From Sphingopyxis sp. L1A2A (lineage in GTDB: Bacteria > Pseudomonadota > Alphaproteobacteria > Sphingomonadales > Sphingomonadaceae): a stretch of 43,414 nt of DNA. The notes below the pieces were generated by a model. That model did not search any database. It had not been told where the DNA came from and saw only the letters and a list, made by a program, of their open reading frames with translations. This document shows, piece after piece, positions 30,840 to 39,721 of the stretch. Location of the stretch: contig NZ_SCOT01000023.1 of NCBI RefSeq assembly GCF_005502465.1, positions 1 to 43,414 on the forward strand, written 5' to 3'. Position 1 is the stretch's first letter; each line of letters starts with the position of its first letter. The position numbers and the translations under genes are program-made.

Positions 30840-33266
30840 ATGAATAAATCTCGTCTGTCCCTGTCCGCGCGCGCCGCCTTGCTGACCGCCAGCGCCGCGC
30901 TCGCCTGGCCCGCCCTGGCGGAAACCGACGCGATGCCGGCAAGCACCGCGGTCACCGCGGCCGCCGAGCAGCCCGCCGATCCGGTCGTCTCCGCGTCCGA
31001 CGATGGCGAAGACAGCTACAACGAGATCGACGGCGACGAAATCGTCGTCACCGCCCCGCGGCTCGCCGGGCAGCTCGACACCGACATCAAGGCCGAGGCC
31101 GAACTCGATGAGGCGGCGATCGCGAGCTATGGCGTGTCGAACGTGTCCGAACTGCTCGACGCGCTGGCGCCGCAGACACGCTCGGGGCGTGGGCGCGGTG
31201 GCGGGCGACCGATCATCCTGATCAACGGGCGCCGCATCGGCGGCTTTGGCGAGGTTCGCAACCTGCCACCCGAAGCGATCGCCAAGGTCGAGGTGTTCCC
31301 CGAAGAGGTCGCGCTGCAATATGGCTATTCGGCCGACGAGCGCGTCGTCAACATGGTGCTCAAGCCCAACTTCCGCCAGATCGCGGTCGAGGCCGAGGGC
31401 GGCATCCCGACCCAGGGCGGCCGGTTTCAGGGTGAAATCGAACCGAGCTTCCTGATGATCGGCGAGAATGGCCGGCTGAACGTGAACGCCGGATGGGAGC
31501 ATCGCTCGATGCTGCTCGAAAGCGAGCGGGGGCTTGACTATGACGACCCGGCGCAGGCGGCCGAGGCGCCGGCGCGCAGCCTGCTCGGCGCGTCGGATGA
31601 GTATCGGGTCGATGCGACGATCCAGCGCAGCCTGAACAAGCTCACCGACGCGTCAATCAATGTCCGCTTCGATCAGACCGACAGCCTGTCGCTGCTTGGT
31701 CCCGGCGTCGGCGGGGTGACCGATCCGCTCGAACGCGATAGCCGCGCGCGCAACCTGACGACGACCGCCAGCGTCAACGGGATGCTCGCCGACTGGCGCT
31801 GGTCGGTGTCGGGCAATTATGCCGACGCCGATCAATTGACCTTTACCGACCGCGTCAGCGGCGCCCGCGACCGGTTCGACAGCAGCCAGCAGACCTTTGG
31901 CGGCAACGCCAATCTGTCGGGCACGGTGACCGAGGGTTGGGCGGGACCGATCCGCCTGTCGGCGACGGGCAGCTATTCGGGCCTGCGCTTCGACAGCCAG
32001 TCCGAACGCTCGGGTGCGATCACGACGACCGACCTGACGCGCGACCTGCCGGGGGTGTTCGGCTCGCTGACCGTGCCGCTGCTCGACCCCGAATATCAGG
32101 TCGGCAACATCGGCCGCGTGTCGCTGACGCTGAGCGGTCAATATCAGGATCCGAGCGATTTTGCGGCGCTGAAAAGCTGGGGCGCGAACCTCAATTGGGG
32201 GGTGACCGACAATCTGTCGCTGATCGCCAGCTTCAATCAGGATGAAGCGGCGCCCGGTATCCAGCAGCTCGGCGCGGCGCCGCTGGTGACCCCCGCGGTG
32301 ACCTATTATGATTTCGCCACCGGGCAGACGGTGCAGATCACGACGACGACGGGCGGCAATCCCTTCCTGCTCGCCGAGCAGCGCCGCGACCTGAAGCTCG
32401 GGCTCAACTGGTCGCCGCCGATGGTCGAAGGGCTCAATCTGTCGGTCAATTATAACCGCAACAAGAGCAGCGACACGTCGAACAGCCTGCCGCTGCTGAC
32501 CCCCGAGATCGAGGCCGCCTTCCCCGATCGGGTGACGCGCGATGCCAATGGCGTGCTGATCGCGCTCGACCAGCGGCCGGTCAATTTTGACCAGGTGGAA
32601 AATTCACAGATCCGCTGGGGCCTCAATTTCGGCAAGAGTTTTGGCCAGCAACAGGCGGGCGGCCCCGGTGCGGGTCGGCCCGGCGGCGGACGGCCCGATG
32701 GCGCTGGTCGGCCGCGCGGCGGCGGACCGCGCGCGGGCGGCGGTGGTCGCGGCGCGGGTGGTCCCGGCGGCATGTTCGGAGGTCCGCAGGGCGGGCGCTG
32801 GCAGGTGTCGCTGTATCACACGATCAAGCTGACCGACAAAATCCTGATCCGTCCCGGCGTGCCCGAACTCGACCTTTTGAACGGGTCGGCGACCGGCAGC
32901 GGCGGCGGCAGCAATCGCCACCTGTTTGAGCTCGACGGCGGGGTGTTCAACAAGGGAATCGGCGTGCGGCTCAGCGCCAAATATGACAGCGGCAGCACCG
33001 TCACTGGGGGCACCGCGGGCGACCTGCAATTCGGCGACCTTGCCACGTTCAACCTGCGTTTCTTCGTCGATCTGAACCAGAAGCCAAAGCTGACCGAAAA
33101 GCTGCCGTTCCTCAAAGGATCGCGCGTGCGGCTGTCGATCGACAATCTGTTCGACGCACAGCGCAAGATCACCGACGCGAACGGCGTCGTGCCGCTGAAT
33201 TATCAGCCGGGCTATATCGACCCGCTGGGCCGCTATATCGAACTGGAGTGGCGCAAGACCTTCTAG
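30840..33266 (+). CDS. TonB-dependent receptor-like outer-membrane protein with Gly/Arg-rich insert
   Basis: An 808-residue outer-membrane protein. The signal peptide ends near PALA-ET (residue about 28). The linker carries a TonB-box-like GDEIVVTAP, followed by a plug domain (YGVSNVSELLDALAPQ, then ILINGRRIGGFGEVRNLPPEAI). The barrel ends in an aromatic residue (ELEWRKTF), as expected for BAM insertion. Residues 606-653 are an unusual Gly/Arg/Pro-rich insert. ATG 30840 is chosen from the signal peptide; a good Shine-Dalgarno is lacking. Ligand unknown. Its stop overlaps that of the convergent glycosyltransferase in a shared CTAG. Confidence 0.85.
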   Translation: MNKSRLSLSARAALLTASAALAWPALAETDAMPASTAVTAAAEQPADPVVSASDDGEDSYNEIDGDEIVVTAPRLAGQLDTDIKAEAELDEAAIASYGVSNVSELLDALAPQTRSGRGRGGGRPIILINGRRIGGFGEVRNLPPEAIAKVEVFPEEVALQYGYSADERVVNMVLKPNFRQIAVEAEGGIPTQGGRFQGEIEPSFLMIGENGRLNVNAGWEHRSMLLESERGLDYDDPAQAAEAPARSLLGASDEYRVDATIQRSLNKLTDASINVRFDQTDSLSLLGPGVGGVTDPLERDSRARNLTTTASVNGMLADWRWSVSGNYADADQLTFTDRVSGARDRFDSSQQTFGGNANLSGTVTEGWAGPIRLSATGSYSGLRFDSQSERSGAITTTDLTRDLPGVFGSLTVPLLDPEYQVGNIGRVSLTLSGQYQDPSDFAALKSWGANLNWGVTDNLSLIASFNQDEAAPGIQQLGAAPLVTPAVTYYDFATGQTVQITTTTGGNPFLLAEQRRDLKLGLNWSPPMVEGLNLSVNYNRNKSSDTSNSLPLLTPEIEAAFPDRVTRDANGVLIALDQRPVNFDQVENSQIRWGLNFGKSFGQQQAGGPGAGRPGGGRPDGAGRPRGGGPRAGGGGRGAGGPGGMFGGPQGGRWQVSLYHTIKLTDKILIRPGVPELDLLNGSATGSGGGSNRHLFELDGGVFNKGIGVRLSAKYDSGSTVTGGTAGDLQFGDLATFNLRFFVDLNQKPKLTEKLPFLKGSRVRLSIDNLFDAQRKITDANGVVPLNYQPGYIDPLGRYIELEWRKTF

Positions 33267-34315
33267 GCGGCCAGCCCCGCCGCGCCGACGGCATTTTCGG
33301 GCGCGGGAGGACCGGGCACAAAGGTCAGCGCTTTGGCGAACTGCGCGGTGCAACTCGCCCAGCTGTAGCGCGCGCCCAGCGCCGCGGCATCGGTACGCTC
33401 GCACGCCAGCGCGGTGTCGATCGCGCGGCCGAGATCCTCGTCGAGCGCCCCCGCGCCGTCACGGATGATGTCGCCGGGGCCGGGAACCGGAAAGGCGGCG
33501 ACGGGCGTGCCGCAGCTGAGCGCCTCGATCACCACGAGTCCGAAGGTGTCGGTGCGGCTGGGAAAGACAAAGACGTCGGCGCCGGCATAGGCCGCGGCCA
33601 GCGTTTCGCCGCCGAGCTTGCCAAGGAACAGCGCGCCGGGGTGCTGCGCCTTGAGCGTCGCGAGCGCGGGGCCTTCGCCGACGATGACCTTGGTGCCCGG
33701 ACGATCGATGTCCAGAAAGGCGCCGATATTCTTCTCGACCGCGACGCGGCCGACATAGAGCTGGATCGGCCGCGGCAGGTCGGCATAGGCGGGACGCGGC
33801 GTGCGGTCGGCGTGGAACAGCTGATGATCGACGCCGCGCTCCCACATCATCGTCTGCTCCAACCCCTGATCGGCGAGCTCGCGCGCCAGGCTGCGCGTCG
33901 CGACCATGATGTGCCGCGCCGGGCGGTGGAACCAGCGGATGAAGCGCCACACGAACGCCGGCGACAGCGGCAACCGTGCCGCGACATATTCGGGAAAGCG
34001 CGTGTGATAGGCGGTGGTAAAGGGAAAGCCGTTTTTCAGGCACCAGCGCCGCGCCGCCAGCCCCAATGGCCCTTCGGTCGAGATATGGATGGCCTGCGGC
34101 GCAAAGGCGCGGATATGCCGCCCGACCTTGCGCCAGCCGGCGAAGGCGAGGCGGATTTCGGGGTAGGAGGGGCAGGGGAGCGAGCGGAACAGGTCGGGCG
34201 AGATGACCCCGACCTCATGCCCCGCCGCGCGCAATTCGGCGATCGTCGCCTGCAAGGTGCGGACGACGCCGTTGACCTGCGGCTCCCAAGCGTCGCTGAC
34301 GATCAGGATCCTCAT
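33263..34315 (-). CDS. GT4-family glycosyltransferase
   Basis: A 350-residue GT-B glycosyltransferase. The N-terminal domain begins MRILIVSDAWEPQVNGVVRT with the GT4 signature for acceptor binding. The C-terminal donor-binding domain carries LYVGRVAVEKNI, IVGEGP and the E-x7-E motif in PSRTDTFGLVVIEALSCGTP. It resembles GDP-mannose-dependent mannosyltransferases and glycolipid glycosyltransferases. ATG 34315 is chosen; the longer frame upstream is antisense to the phosphoesterase. Only ten bases separate it from the upstream metallophosphoesterase gene, so they form an operon. A joint role in envelope glycolipid synthesis is inference. Confidence 0.88.
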   Translation of the reverse strand: MRILIVSDAWEPQVNGVVRTLQATIAELRAAGHEVGVISPDLFRSLPCPSYPEIRLAFAGWRKVGRHIRAFAPQAIHISTEGPLGLAARRWCLKNGFPFTTAYHTRFPEYVAARLPLSPAFVWRFIRWFHRPARHIMVATRSLARELADQGLEQTMMWERGVDHQLFHADRTPRPAYADLPRPIQLYVGRVAVEKNIGAFLDIDRPGTKVIVGEGPALATLKAQHPGALFLGKLGGETLAAAYAGADVFVFPSRTDTFGLVVIEALSCGTPVAAFPVPGPGDIIRDGAGALDEDLGRAIDTALACERTDAAALGARYSWASCTAQFAKALTFVPGPPAPENAVGAAGLAA

Positions 34316-34325
34316 GCCCAAATCC

Positions 34326-35207
34326 TCACGCAGCCCGCGCCGGGGCGGGAAGTTGCAGCGTGGCCGGGGCGGCCCGCGCCGCGACTTCCTCGGCCCAGTG
34401 CAAAATCTCCATCGTCCCGTCATGATGCTCGACCAGCGCGGTGCAGCCTTCGACCCAGTCGCCGTCGTTATAATATTCGGTGCCCTCGATCTCGCGCATC
34501 TCGGCGCTGTGGATATGGCCGCACACGACCCCATCGACCCCGCGGACACGCGCCGCATGGGCGACGACTTCCTCGTAGCGGCCGATGAACTGGACCGCGT
34601 TCTTGACCTTGTGCTTGGCGACCATCGACAGCGACCAATAGGGCAGGCCAAAGGCGCTGCGGATGCGGTTGACCACCACATTGCATTTCATCAGGCCGGT
34701 GTAGGCCGCGTCGCCGACAAAGGCGAGCCAGCGATGCGCGAGCATCACCGCGTCGAATTCGTCGCCATGGACGACCAGCAACCGGCGACCGTCGGCGGTT
34801 TCGTGAATCGCCTCGCGGCGGATCTCGACCCCGCCGAAATCGAAGCCGTCGAACGGCTTGCACATCTCGTCATGATTGCCGGGGACATAGACGACGCGGG
34901 TGCCGCGTTTGGCGCGCTTGAGCACCCGCCACACAACGTCATTATGCTCGGGCGGCCAAAAATGGCGCTTCTTGAGCCGCCAGCCGTCGATGATGTCACC
35001 GACCAGATACAGCGTCTCGCAATCGACATGGTCAAAGAAATCGATCAGCATCGCCGCGTTGCAGCCGCGGGTGCCCAGGTGGATATCGCTGACCCACACC
35101 GTGCGATAGCTCCGCCGTTCGCCGATCAGGCGTTCGGGGACGTGCGGATCGGTGGCGAAGGGGTCGGGGAAACGCGCGGGGATGGGCAGGGTCGAAATCG
35201 AGGCCAT
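34326..35207 (-). CDS. Metallophosphoesterase, LpxH/UDP-2,3-diacylglucosamine diphosphatase-like
   Basis: A 293-residue calcineurin-like phosphoesterase with all metal-binding blocks: SDIHLG (40-45), GDIIDGW (70-76), PGNHDE (109-114), VHGDEFD and GHIHSAE. It resembles LpxH but is longer. Since many alphaproteobacteria use LpxI for the lipid A step, this paralogue may act on another nucleotide-lipid or phospholipid. ATG 35207 has GGAG six bases upstream; two starts further upstream (ATG 35219, GTG 35240) are less likely. It is followed by the GT4 gene. Confidence 0.85.
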   Translation of the reverse strand: MASISTLPIPARFPDPFATDPHVPERLIGERRSYRTVWVSDIHLGTRGCNAAMLIDFFDHVDCETLYLVGDIIDGWRLKKRHFWPPEHNDVVWRVLKRAKRGTRVVYVPGNHDEMCKPFDGFDFGGVEIRREAIHETADGRRLLVVHGDEFDAVMLAHRWLAFVGDAAYTGLMKCNVVVNRIRSAFGLPYWSLSMVAKHKVKNAVQFIGRYEEVVAHAARVRGVDGVVCGHIHSAEMREIEGTEYYNDGDWVEGCTALVEHHDGTMEILHWAEEVAARAAPATLQLPAPARAA

Positions 35208-35336
35208 GTCACACTCCATCAGCAGCCTTTGGCTGCCCACGGCCTAGACAGGAGTTTTGTGACACTGTGCGATTCAAAGTGACGTCGGTTTGACGACGGT
35301 TTAGCGGCGGTTTTGTGACTATCGGTTCCCAGCCCC

Positions 35337-35438
35337 GTCATTGCGAGGAGCGAAGCGACGTGGCAATCCAGCGTGCGCATAAACCGCTCTGGATTGGTAG
35401 GCCTACGGCCGCCTTGGGCCCGCTACGCTCGCAATGAC
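35337..35438. repeat. Palindromic intergenic repeat, B type, copy 3
   Basis: Ends GTCATTGCGAGGAGCGAAGC and GCTACGCTCGCAATGAC match copies 1 and 2. The loop side contains an extra TAGGCCTACGGCCG palindrome, so this copy is longer. It ends ten bases from the aldehyde dehydrogenase stop codon. Confidence 0.8.
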
Positions 35439-35448
35439 GATTTTTCGC

Positions 35449-36882
35449 TTAAGTCCGCCTAATCACCAAATTCCGGATCTCGCTCATATCCTCGATCGCG
35501 AAGCGAACCCCTTCGCGCCCGAGCCCGCTGTCCTTCACCCCGCCATAGGGCATGTTATCGACGCGGTAGCTCGACACATCGTTGACGACGATGCCGCCGA
35601 CGTCGAGGTGATCCCATGCGTCCAGCACCTTTTGCAGGTCGCCGGTGAACAGTCCCGCCTGCAACCCGAACTTGCTGTCATTGACCTCGGCCAGCGCGTC
35701 GTCCCATTTGGCAAATTTCGACAGCACGACGACCGGCCCGAACGCTTCCTCGACGACGACATCGCTGCCCGCCGGGACATTCTCCAGCAGCGCCGCTTCG
35801 AGCATATTGCCGTCGCAACCGCCGCCCGCGAGCAGCGTCGCCCCCGCGGCGACCGCATCGTCGATCCACCCTTTCAGCCGCTGCGCTTCCTTGACCGAAA
35901 TCATCGGTCCGATGAAGGTGTCGCGATGCTTGGGATCGCCCGATTTCAGTGTCTTGACCTTCGCTGTCAGCATGTCGCGGAAGCGGTCGTAGATGTCTTC
36001 GTGGATGATCACGCGCTGGACATGGATGCAGCTTTGCCCCGACTGATAATAGCCGCCAAAGATGATCCGCGCGAGCGCATGGTCGAGGTCGGCGTCCTTG
36101 TCGACCACCACCGCGGCGTTGCCGCCGAGTTCGAGCACGACCTTTTTCTTGCCCGCCTTGGCCTTCAGATCCCAGCCGACGCCGGGTGAGCCGGTGAAGC
36201 TCAGCAGCTTCAGCCGCTCGTCGGTGGTGAACAGGTCGGCGCCGGCGCGGCTCGCGGGCAGGACGCTGAACGCGCCCTCCGGCAAAATATCGCATTCGGC
36301 GAGCACCTCGCCCATGATGATAGCGCCGAGCGGGGTCATCGACGCGGGTTTCATCACGAAGGGACAGCCGATCGCGATCGCCGGGGCGATCTTGTGCGCG
36401 GCGAGATTGAGCGGAAAGTTGAACGGCGAGATGAAGCTGCACGGGCCGATCGGCACGCGCTTCCACATCCCCATATAACCCTTGGCGCGCGCCGAAATAT
36501 CGAGCGGCTGGACCTCACCATAATTGCGCGTCGCTTCCTCGGCCGCGATGCGGAAGGTGTCGATCAGGCGGGTGACCTCGCCCTCGGCATCGGCGATCGG
36601 CTTGCCCGCCTCGACGCACAAAGCATAGGCCAGCTCGTCGAACCGCTCCTGAAACCGCGTCACGCAGTGCAGCAGCACGTCGCGCTTCTCGAAACTGGCC
36701 AGTCGCGCCATCGGTTCGGCGGCGCGCACCGCGCCTGCGATTGCTTCGTCGATTACGTCGGGGGTCGCCAGCGCGGTGCGGAAGGCAACCTCGCCGGTGA
36801 ACTTGTCGGTTACCTCCAGATCGGTGTTCGGCTGCACCGCCTTGTTGTTGAGGTAGAGCGGATAGACGTCTTTCAACTTCAT
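35449..36882 (-). CDS. NAD(P)-dependent aldehyde dehydrogenase
   Basis: A 477-residue ALDH-superfamily enzyme. General base Glu251 is in LELGGNAA and nucleophile Cys285 is in SGQSCIHVQR. The cofactor-binding ISPFNFPLNL (151-160) and GSPGVGWDL are present. The C-terminal PYGGVKDSGLGREG is typical of the family. GAGAGGTG precedes ATG 36882. It lies downstream of the acetolactate-synthase-like gene on the same strand with a C-type repeat between. The pairing suggests joint metabolism of an oxo acid and its aldehyde, but the substrate is not evident. Confidence 0.88.
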   Translation of the reverse strand: MKLKDVYPLYLNNKAVQPNTDLEVTDKFTGEVAFRTALATPDVIDEAIAGAVRAAEPMARLASFEKRDVLLHCVTRFQERFDELAYALCVEAGKPIADAEGEVTRLIDTFRIAAEEATRNYGEVQPLDISARAKGYMGMWKRVPIGPCSFISPFNFPLNLAAHKIAPAIAIGCPFVMKPASMTPLGAIIMGEVLAECDILPEGAFSVLPASRAGADLFTTDERLKLLSFTGSPGVGWDLKAKAGKKKVVLELGGNAAVVVDKDADLDHALARIIFGGYYQSGQSCIHVQRVIIHEDIYDRFRDMLTAKVKTLKSGDPKHRDTFIGPMISVKEAQRLKGWIDDAVAAGATLLAGGGCDGNMLEAALLENVPAGSDVVVEEAFGPVVVLSKFAKWDDALAEVNDSKFGLQAGLFTGDLQKVLDAWDHLDVGGIVVNDVSSYRVDNMPYGGVKDSGLGREGVRFAIEDMSEIRNLVIRRT

Positions 36883-36895
36883 TTTTCACCTCTCC

Positions 36896-36980
36896 GTACC
36901 CCGGCGAAAGCCGGGGTCCAGGGCTAGAAAGCGCAACACTGGCGCAAGGGCGCTCTGGACCCCGGCTTTCGCCGGGGCAC
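36896..36980. repeat. Palindromic intergenic repeat, C type, copy 2
   Basis: Arms CCCCGGCGAAAGCCGGGGTC and GACCCCGGCTTTCGCCGGGG with an internal CTAGAAAGCGCAAC loop. It is a relative of the copy at 16142-16218, with CCGGCG in place of CCCGCG. It sits between two co-directional genes. Confidence 0.85.
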
Positions 36981-36993
36981 AGGAAGCAGAAGA

Positions 36994-38640
36994 CTACATC
37001 TCTTTCGATATCCGCTTGATATCGGTATTCAAAATCTGATCATTCTCCGAATAGTCAACCGGGCAGTCGATCAGATGCACCCCCGGCGTGTCGCGGGTAT
37101 GCGCGAGAAGTTCCTGCAGATGCGCGGCGCTGGTCACGCGGTGGCCGTGGGCGCCATAAGCCTCGGCATATTTGACGAAATCGGGGTTGCCATAGGTCAG
37201 CCCCCAATCCTTGAAGCCCATATTCGCCTGTTTCCAGCGGATCATGCCGTAGCTGTTGTCGTTGAGGATCAGCACCGTCATGTTGAGCCCCAGCCGGACC
37301 GCGGTTTCCATTTCCTGGCTGTTCATCATGAACCCGCCGTCGCCGCACACCGCCATGACCTTGCGATCAGGATAGACCATCGCCGACATCATGGCCGATG
37401 GCAGCCCCGCGCCCATCGTCGCCAGCGCATTGTCGAGCAGCACGGTGTTGGGGCGATAGGCGGTGTAGCCCCGCGCGAACCATATCTTGTACACGCCATT
37501 GTCGAGGCAGATGATGCCGTCGTCGGGCATCGCGTCGCGGATCGACTGGACCAGATGCGGCGGAAAGATCGGGAAACGTGCATCCTCGGCCAGCGGCTTG
37601 GTATGCTCGACCTCGCCCTGCCGGAACTTCAGCATATGGTCGAATTTCCAGCTGCCGCTGGGGACGATGTCTTCCTTCATCTGCCACACCGCATTGGCGA
37701 TATCGCCGATCACCTCGATGTTCGGGAAATAGACCGGATCGACCTCGGCAGTTTTCGACGACACATGGATCACTGTCGGCCCGCCGCGCTGCATGAAAAA
37801 GGGCGGCTTTTCGATGACGTCATGGCCTAGGTTGACGATGCAATCCGATGCCTCGACTGCACGGTGGACGAAATCGCCCGCCGACAGCGCGGCGCAGCCG
37901 AGGAATTTCGGATGCCGTTCATCGATCACGCCCTTGCCGAGCTGGGTCGTCAGGAACGGGATGCCGGTCTTTTCGATGAATTGCAGCAACATGCGGCTGG
38001 TCATCGTGCGGTTGGCACCGGCGCCAATGACGAGGACGGGCGATTTCGCGGCTTCGAGCGCCTTCACCGCCTCACGGATCGATTTGCTGTCGGCGTTCGG
38101 GCGGCGCGAATGACTGCGTTTCAGCGGCGCCGCGTCGGTATGTTCGTCGGCAATATCCTCGGGCAGCTCGATATGCACCGCGCCGGGCTTTTCCTCCTCG
38201 GCGAGGCGAAACGCTTCGCGCACCCGGCTCGGGATATTGTCCGATGCGGCCATCTGGTGGGTGAATTTGGTGATTGGCCCCATCATCGCGACGACATCGA
38301 GGATCTGGAAGCGGCCCTGTTTCGATTTCTTGATCGGCTTTTGCCCGGTGATCATCATCATCGGCATCCCGCCGAGCTGCGCATAGGCAGCGGCGGTGAC
38401 AAAATTGGTCGCGCCGGGGCCGAGCGTCGCAAGGCAGACGCCGGTCTTGCCGGTATGGCGGCCATAGGTCGCGGCCATAAAACCCGCCCCCTGTTCGTGC
38501 CGCGTCAGGATCAGCTTGATCTGCTTGGACCGCGACAGGCTGTCGAGAAAGTCGAGATTTTCTTCGCCCGGAACGCCGAAAATATATTCGACGCCTTCTT
38601 CCTCCAGGCACTCGATGAACAGGTCTGATGCTTTTTTCAT
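36994..38640 (-). CDS. Acetolactate synthase large subunit-like TPP-dependent enzyme
   Basis: A 548-residue three-domain TPP enzyme. Catalytic Glu49 is in TRHEQGAGF. The TPP/Mg motif starts GDGG at 433 and ends NDN at 460-462. It resembles IlvB-type large subunits, but no small regulatory subunit is adjacent and it is paired with an aldehyde dehydrogenase. This favours a catabolic or side role over valine synthesis; that is inference. ATG 38640 is chosen (MKKASDLFIECLEEEG); the frame upstream to 38784 lacks similarity. Other possibilities are a glyoxylate carboligase- or sulfoacetaldehyde-type relative. Confidence 0.85.
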   Translation of the reverse strand: MKKASDLFIECLEEEGVEYIFGVPGEENLDFLDSLSRSKQIKLILTRHEQGAGFMAATYGRHTGKTGVCLATLGPGATNFVTAAAYAQLGGMPMMMITGQKPIKKSKQGRFQILDVVAMMGPITKFTHQMAASDNIPSRVREAFRLAEEEKPGAVHIELPEDIADEHTDAAPLKRSHSRRPNADSKSIREAVKALEAAKSPVLVIGAGANRTMTSRMLLQFIEKTGIPFLTTQLGKGVIDERHPKFLGCAALSAGDFVHRAVEASDCIVNLGHDVIEKPPFFMQRGGPTVIHVSSKTAEVDPVYFPNIEVIGDIANAVWQMKEDIVPSGSWKFDHMLKFRQGEVEHTKPLAEDARFPIFPPHLVQSIRDAMPDDGIICLDNGVYKIWFARGYTAYRPNTVLLDNALATMGAGLPSAMMSAMVYPDRKVMAVCGDGGFMMNSQEMETAVRLGLNMTVLILNDNSYGMIRWKQANMGFKDWGLTYGNPDFVKYAEAYGAHGHRVTSAAHLQELLAHTRDTPGVHLIDCPVDYSENDQILNTDIKRISKEM

Positions 38641-38968
38641 GTACAGTCGCCCCCTCAGCCACGCACCACCCCGGTGCGGCCCCAAGCCATGCTGGCGACC
38701 CACAGCATGAATATTGGCGCAGCGGCTCCCGTCGTCAGGCCGCGAGTCCCTGCTGCACCGGAAGGGTTTGTAACGAGGGGGCAAGGGGTTGTCACCCTGC
38801 GCGCCTCGGCCGGCGTTGAGAGCAAACCAAACCGCTACTAAACGGCCTCTCTCTCGAAAATTGTATGCCGCAGAAATTGTTTGCCGCAGAAAAAGTATCG
38901 ACTTCGGACAGAGCTACTTGACCGGACTCAAAGATTGAGCTTTTCCTTCCCGAAGGGGGAGATGATTC
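38641..38968. other. 328-base intergenic region with a tandem 16-bp repeat
   Basis: No gene is supported here. It separates the divergent TPP-enzyme and exported-protein genes. It contains the tandem repeat at 38858-38889, a TTGACC box at 38919 with no good -10, and a CTTCCCGAAGGGGGAG hairpin whose 3' arm is the ribosome binding site of the next gene. Composition shifts from GC-rich to more AT-rich near 38830. Confidence 0.6.
38858..38889. repeat. Two adjacent 16-bp direct repeats
   Basis: AAATTGTATGCCGCAG (38858-38873) and AAATTGTTTGCCGCAG (38874-38889) abut with one mismatch. They lie 80-111 bases before the first gene of the exported-protein cassette. They could be a tandem regulator site or a small duplication. 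Confidence 0.6.
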
Positions 38969-39721
38969 ATGAATCTGATACGCGCCATTGCGGCTGCACT
39001 GCTTGTGCTGTGCACGAGCAGCTTCGGTTTGGCACAGGCTCAGGAGCGAACCGCCGTACGGCAAGGTTTCACGCTGCCGCCGAATAGCGGCAAGACCATA
39101 CTTTTGTTCCGGCCAACGATCCGTGTTGGGGCGCAGTCCACGGGCGGAATGTTCGAACCCAATGCCGATTGGACCGCGCAAGGTCGCGAGCATATGGGTG
39201 TCTCGTTGAGGCAATTACAGGATCGCCTCGGCAATCGCGTGATTGAAGCCTCAGAACCGATTGGTGAACAGGCTTTGCTTGTGGCCGAACACATGGCACT
39301 TTTCGCCGCTGTCTCGAGCTCGGTTATTAACTACCAATTCTTTGTCGGTAATCGACTTCCGACAAAGAAACGGGACAATCGGAACGATGTATTCGAATGG
39401 ACACTTGGCCCCCAGGTAGCGCGTCTGCCGGGGGCAGCCGATGCAGACTATGGTTTGTTCATTTATACAGAAGATCAATATGGATCGACTGGCCGTAAGG
39501 TTCTGCAAGCGTTTGCAATGCTCGGAGGTGTGGGTGTGCAATCGGGCGTTCACAGTGGTTATGCGGGCCTTGTCGATTTGAAGACTGGCGAGTTGCTATG
39601 GCTGAACGCCGATGGAAAGATGGGCGGCGACGTCCGCACGCCGGAGGGCGCCGAGAAGCGAATGCGTCAGTTGCTGGAAGAATTTCCGGGTAGCTCGGTC
39701 CAAACGGCCCCAGCTGCGTGA
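38969..39721 (+). CDS. Exported protein of unknown function, first gene of M48 cassette
   Basis: A 250-residue protein with a clear signal peptide (residues 1-25, LVLCTSSFGLAQAQ). Two parts stand out: GKTILLFRPTIRVGAQSTGG (41-60) near the N-terminus, and a later DYGLFIYTEDQYGSTGRK then GYAGLVDLKTGELLWLN. The alternating strand pattern recalls GNA1162/DUF799-like or CsgG-like periplasmic domains, but no family is certain. GGGGGAG at the 3' arm of a small hairpin precedes ATG 38969. Its stop overlaps the next start (TGATG). Codon use looks less GC-rich than that of the flanking genes. Confidence 0.75.
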   Translation: MNLIRAIAAALLVLCTSSFGLAQAQERTAVRQGFTLPPNSGKTILLFRPTIRVGAQSTGGMFEPNADWTAQGREHMGVSLRQLQDRLGNRVIEASEPIGEQALLVAEHMALFAAVSSSVINYQFFVGNRLPTKKRDNRNDVFEWTLGPQVARLPGAADADYGLFIYTEDQYGSTGRKVLQAFAMLGGVGVQSGVHSGYAGLVDLKTGELLWLNADGKMGGDVRTPEGAEKRMRQLLEEFPGSSVQTAPAA

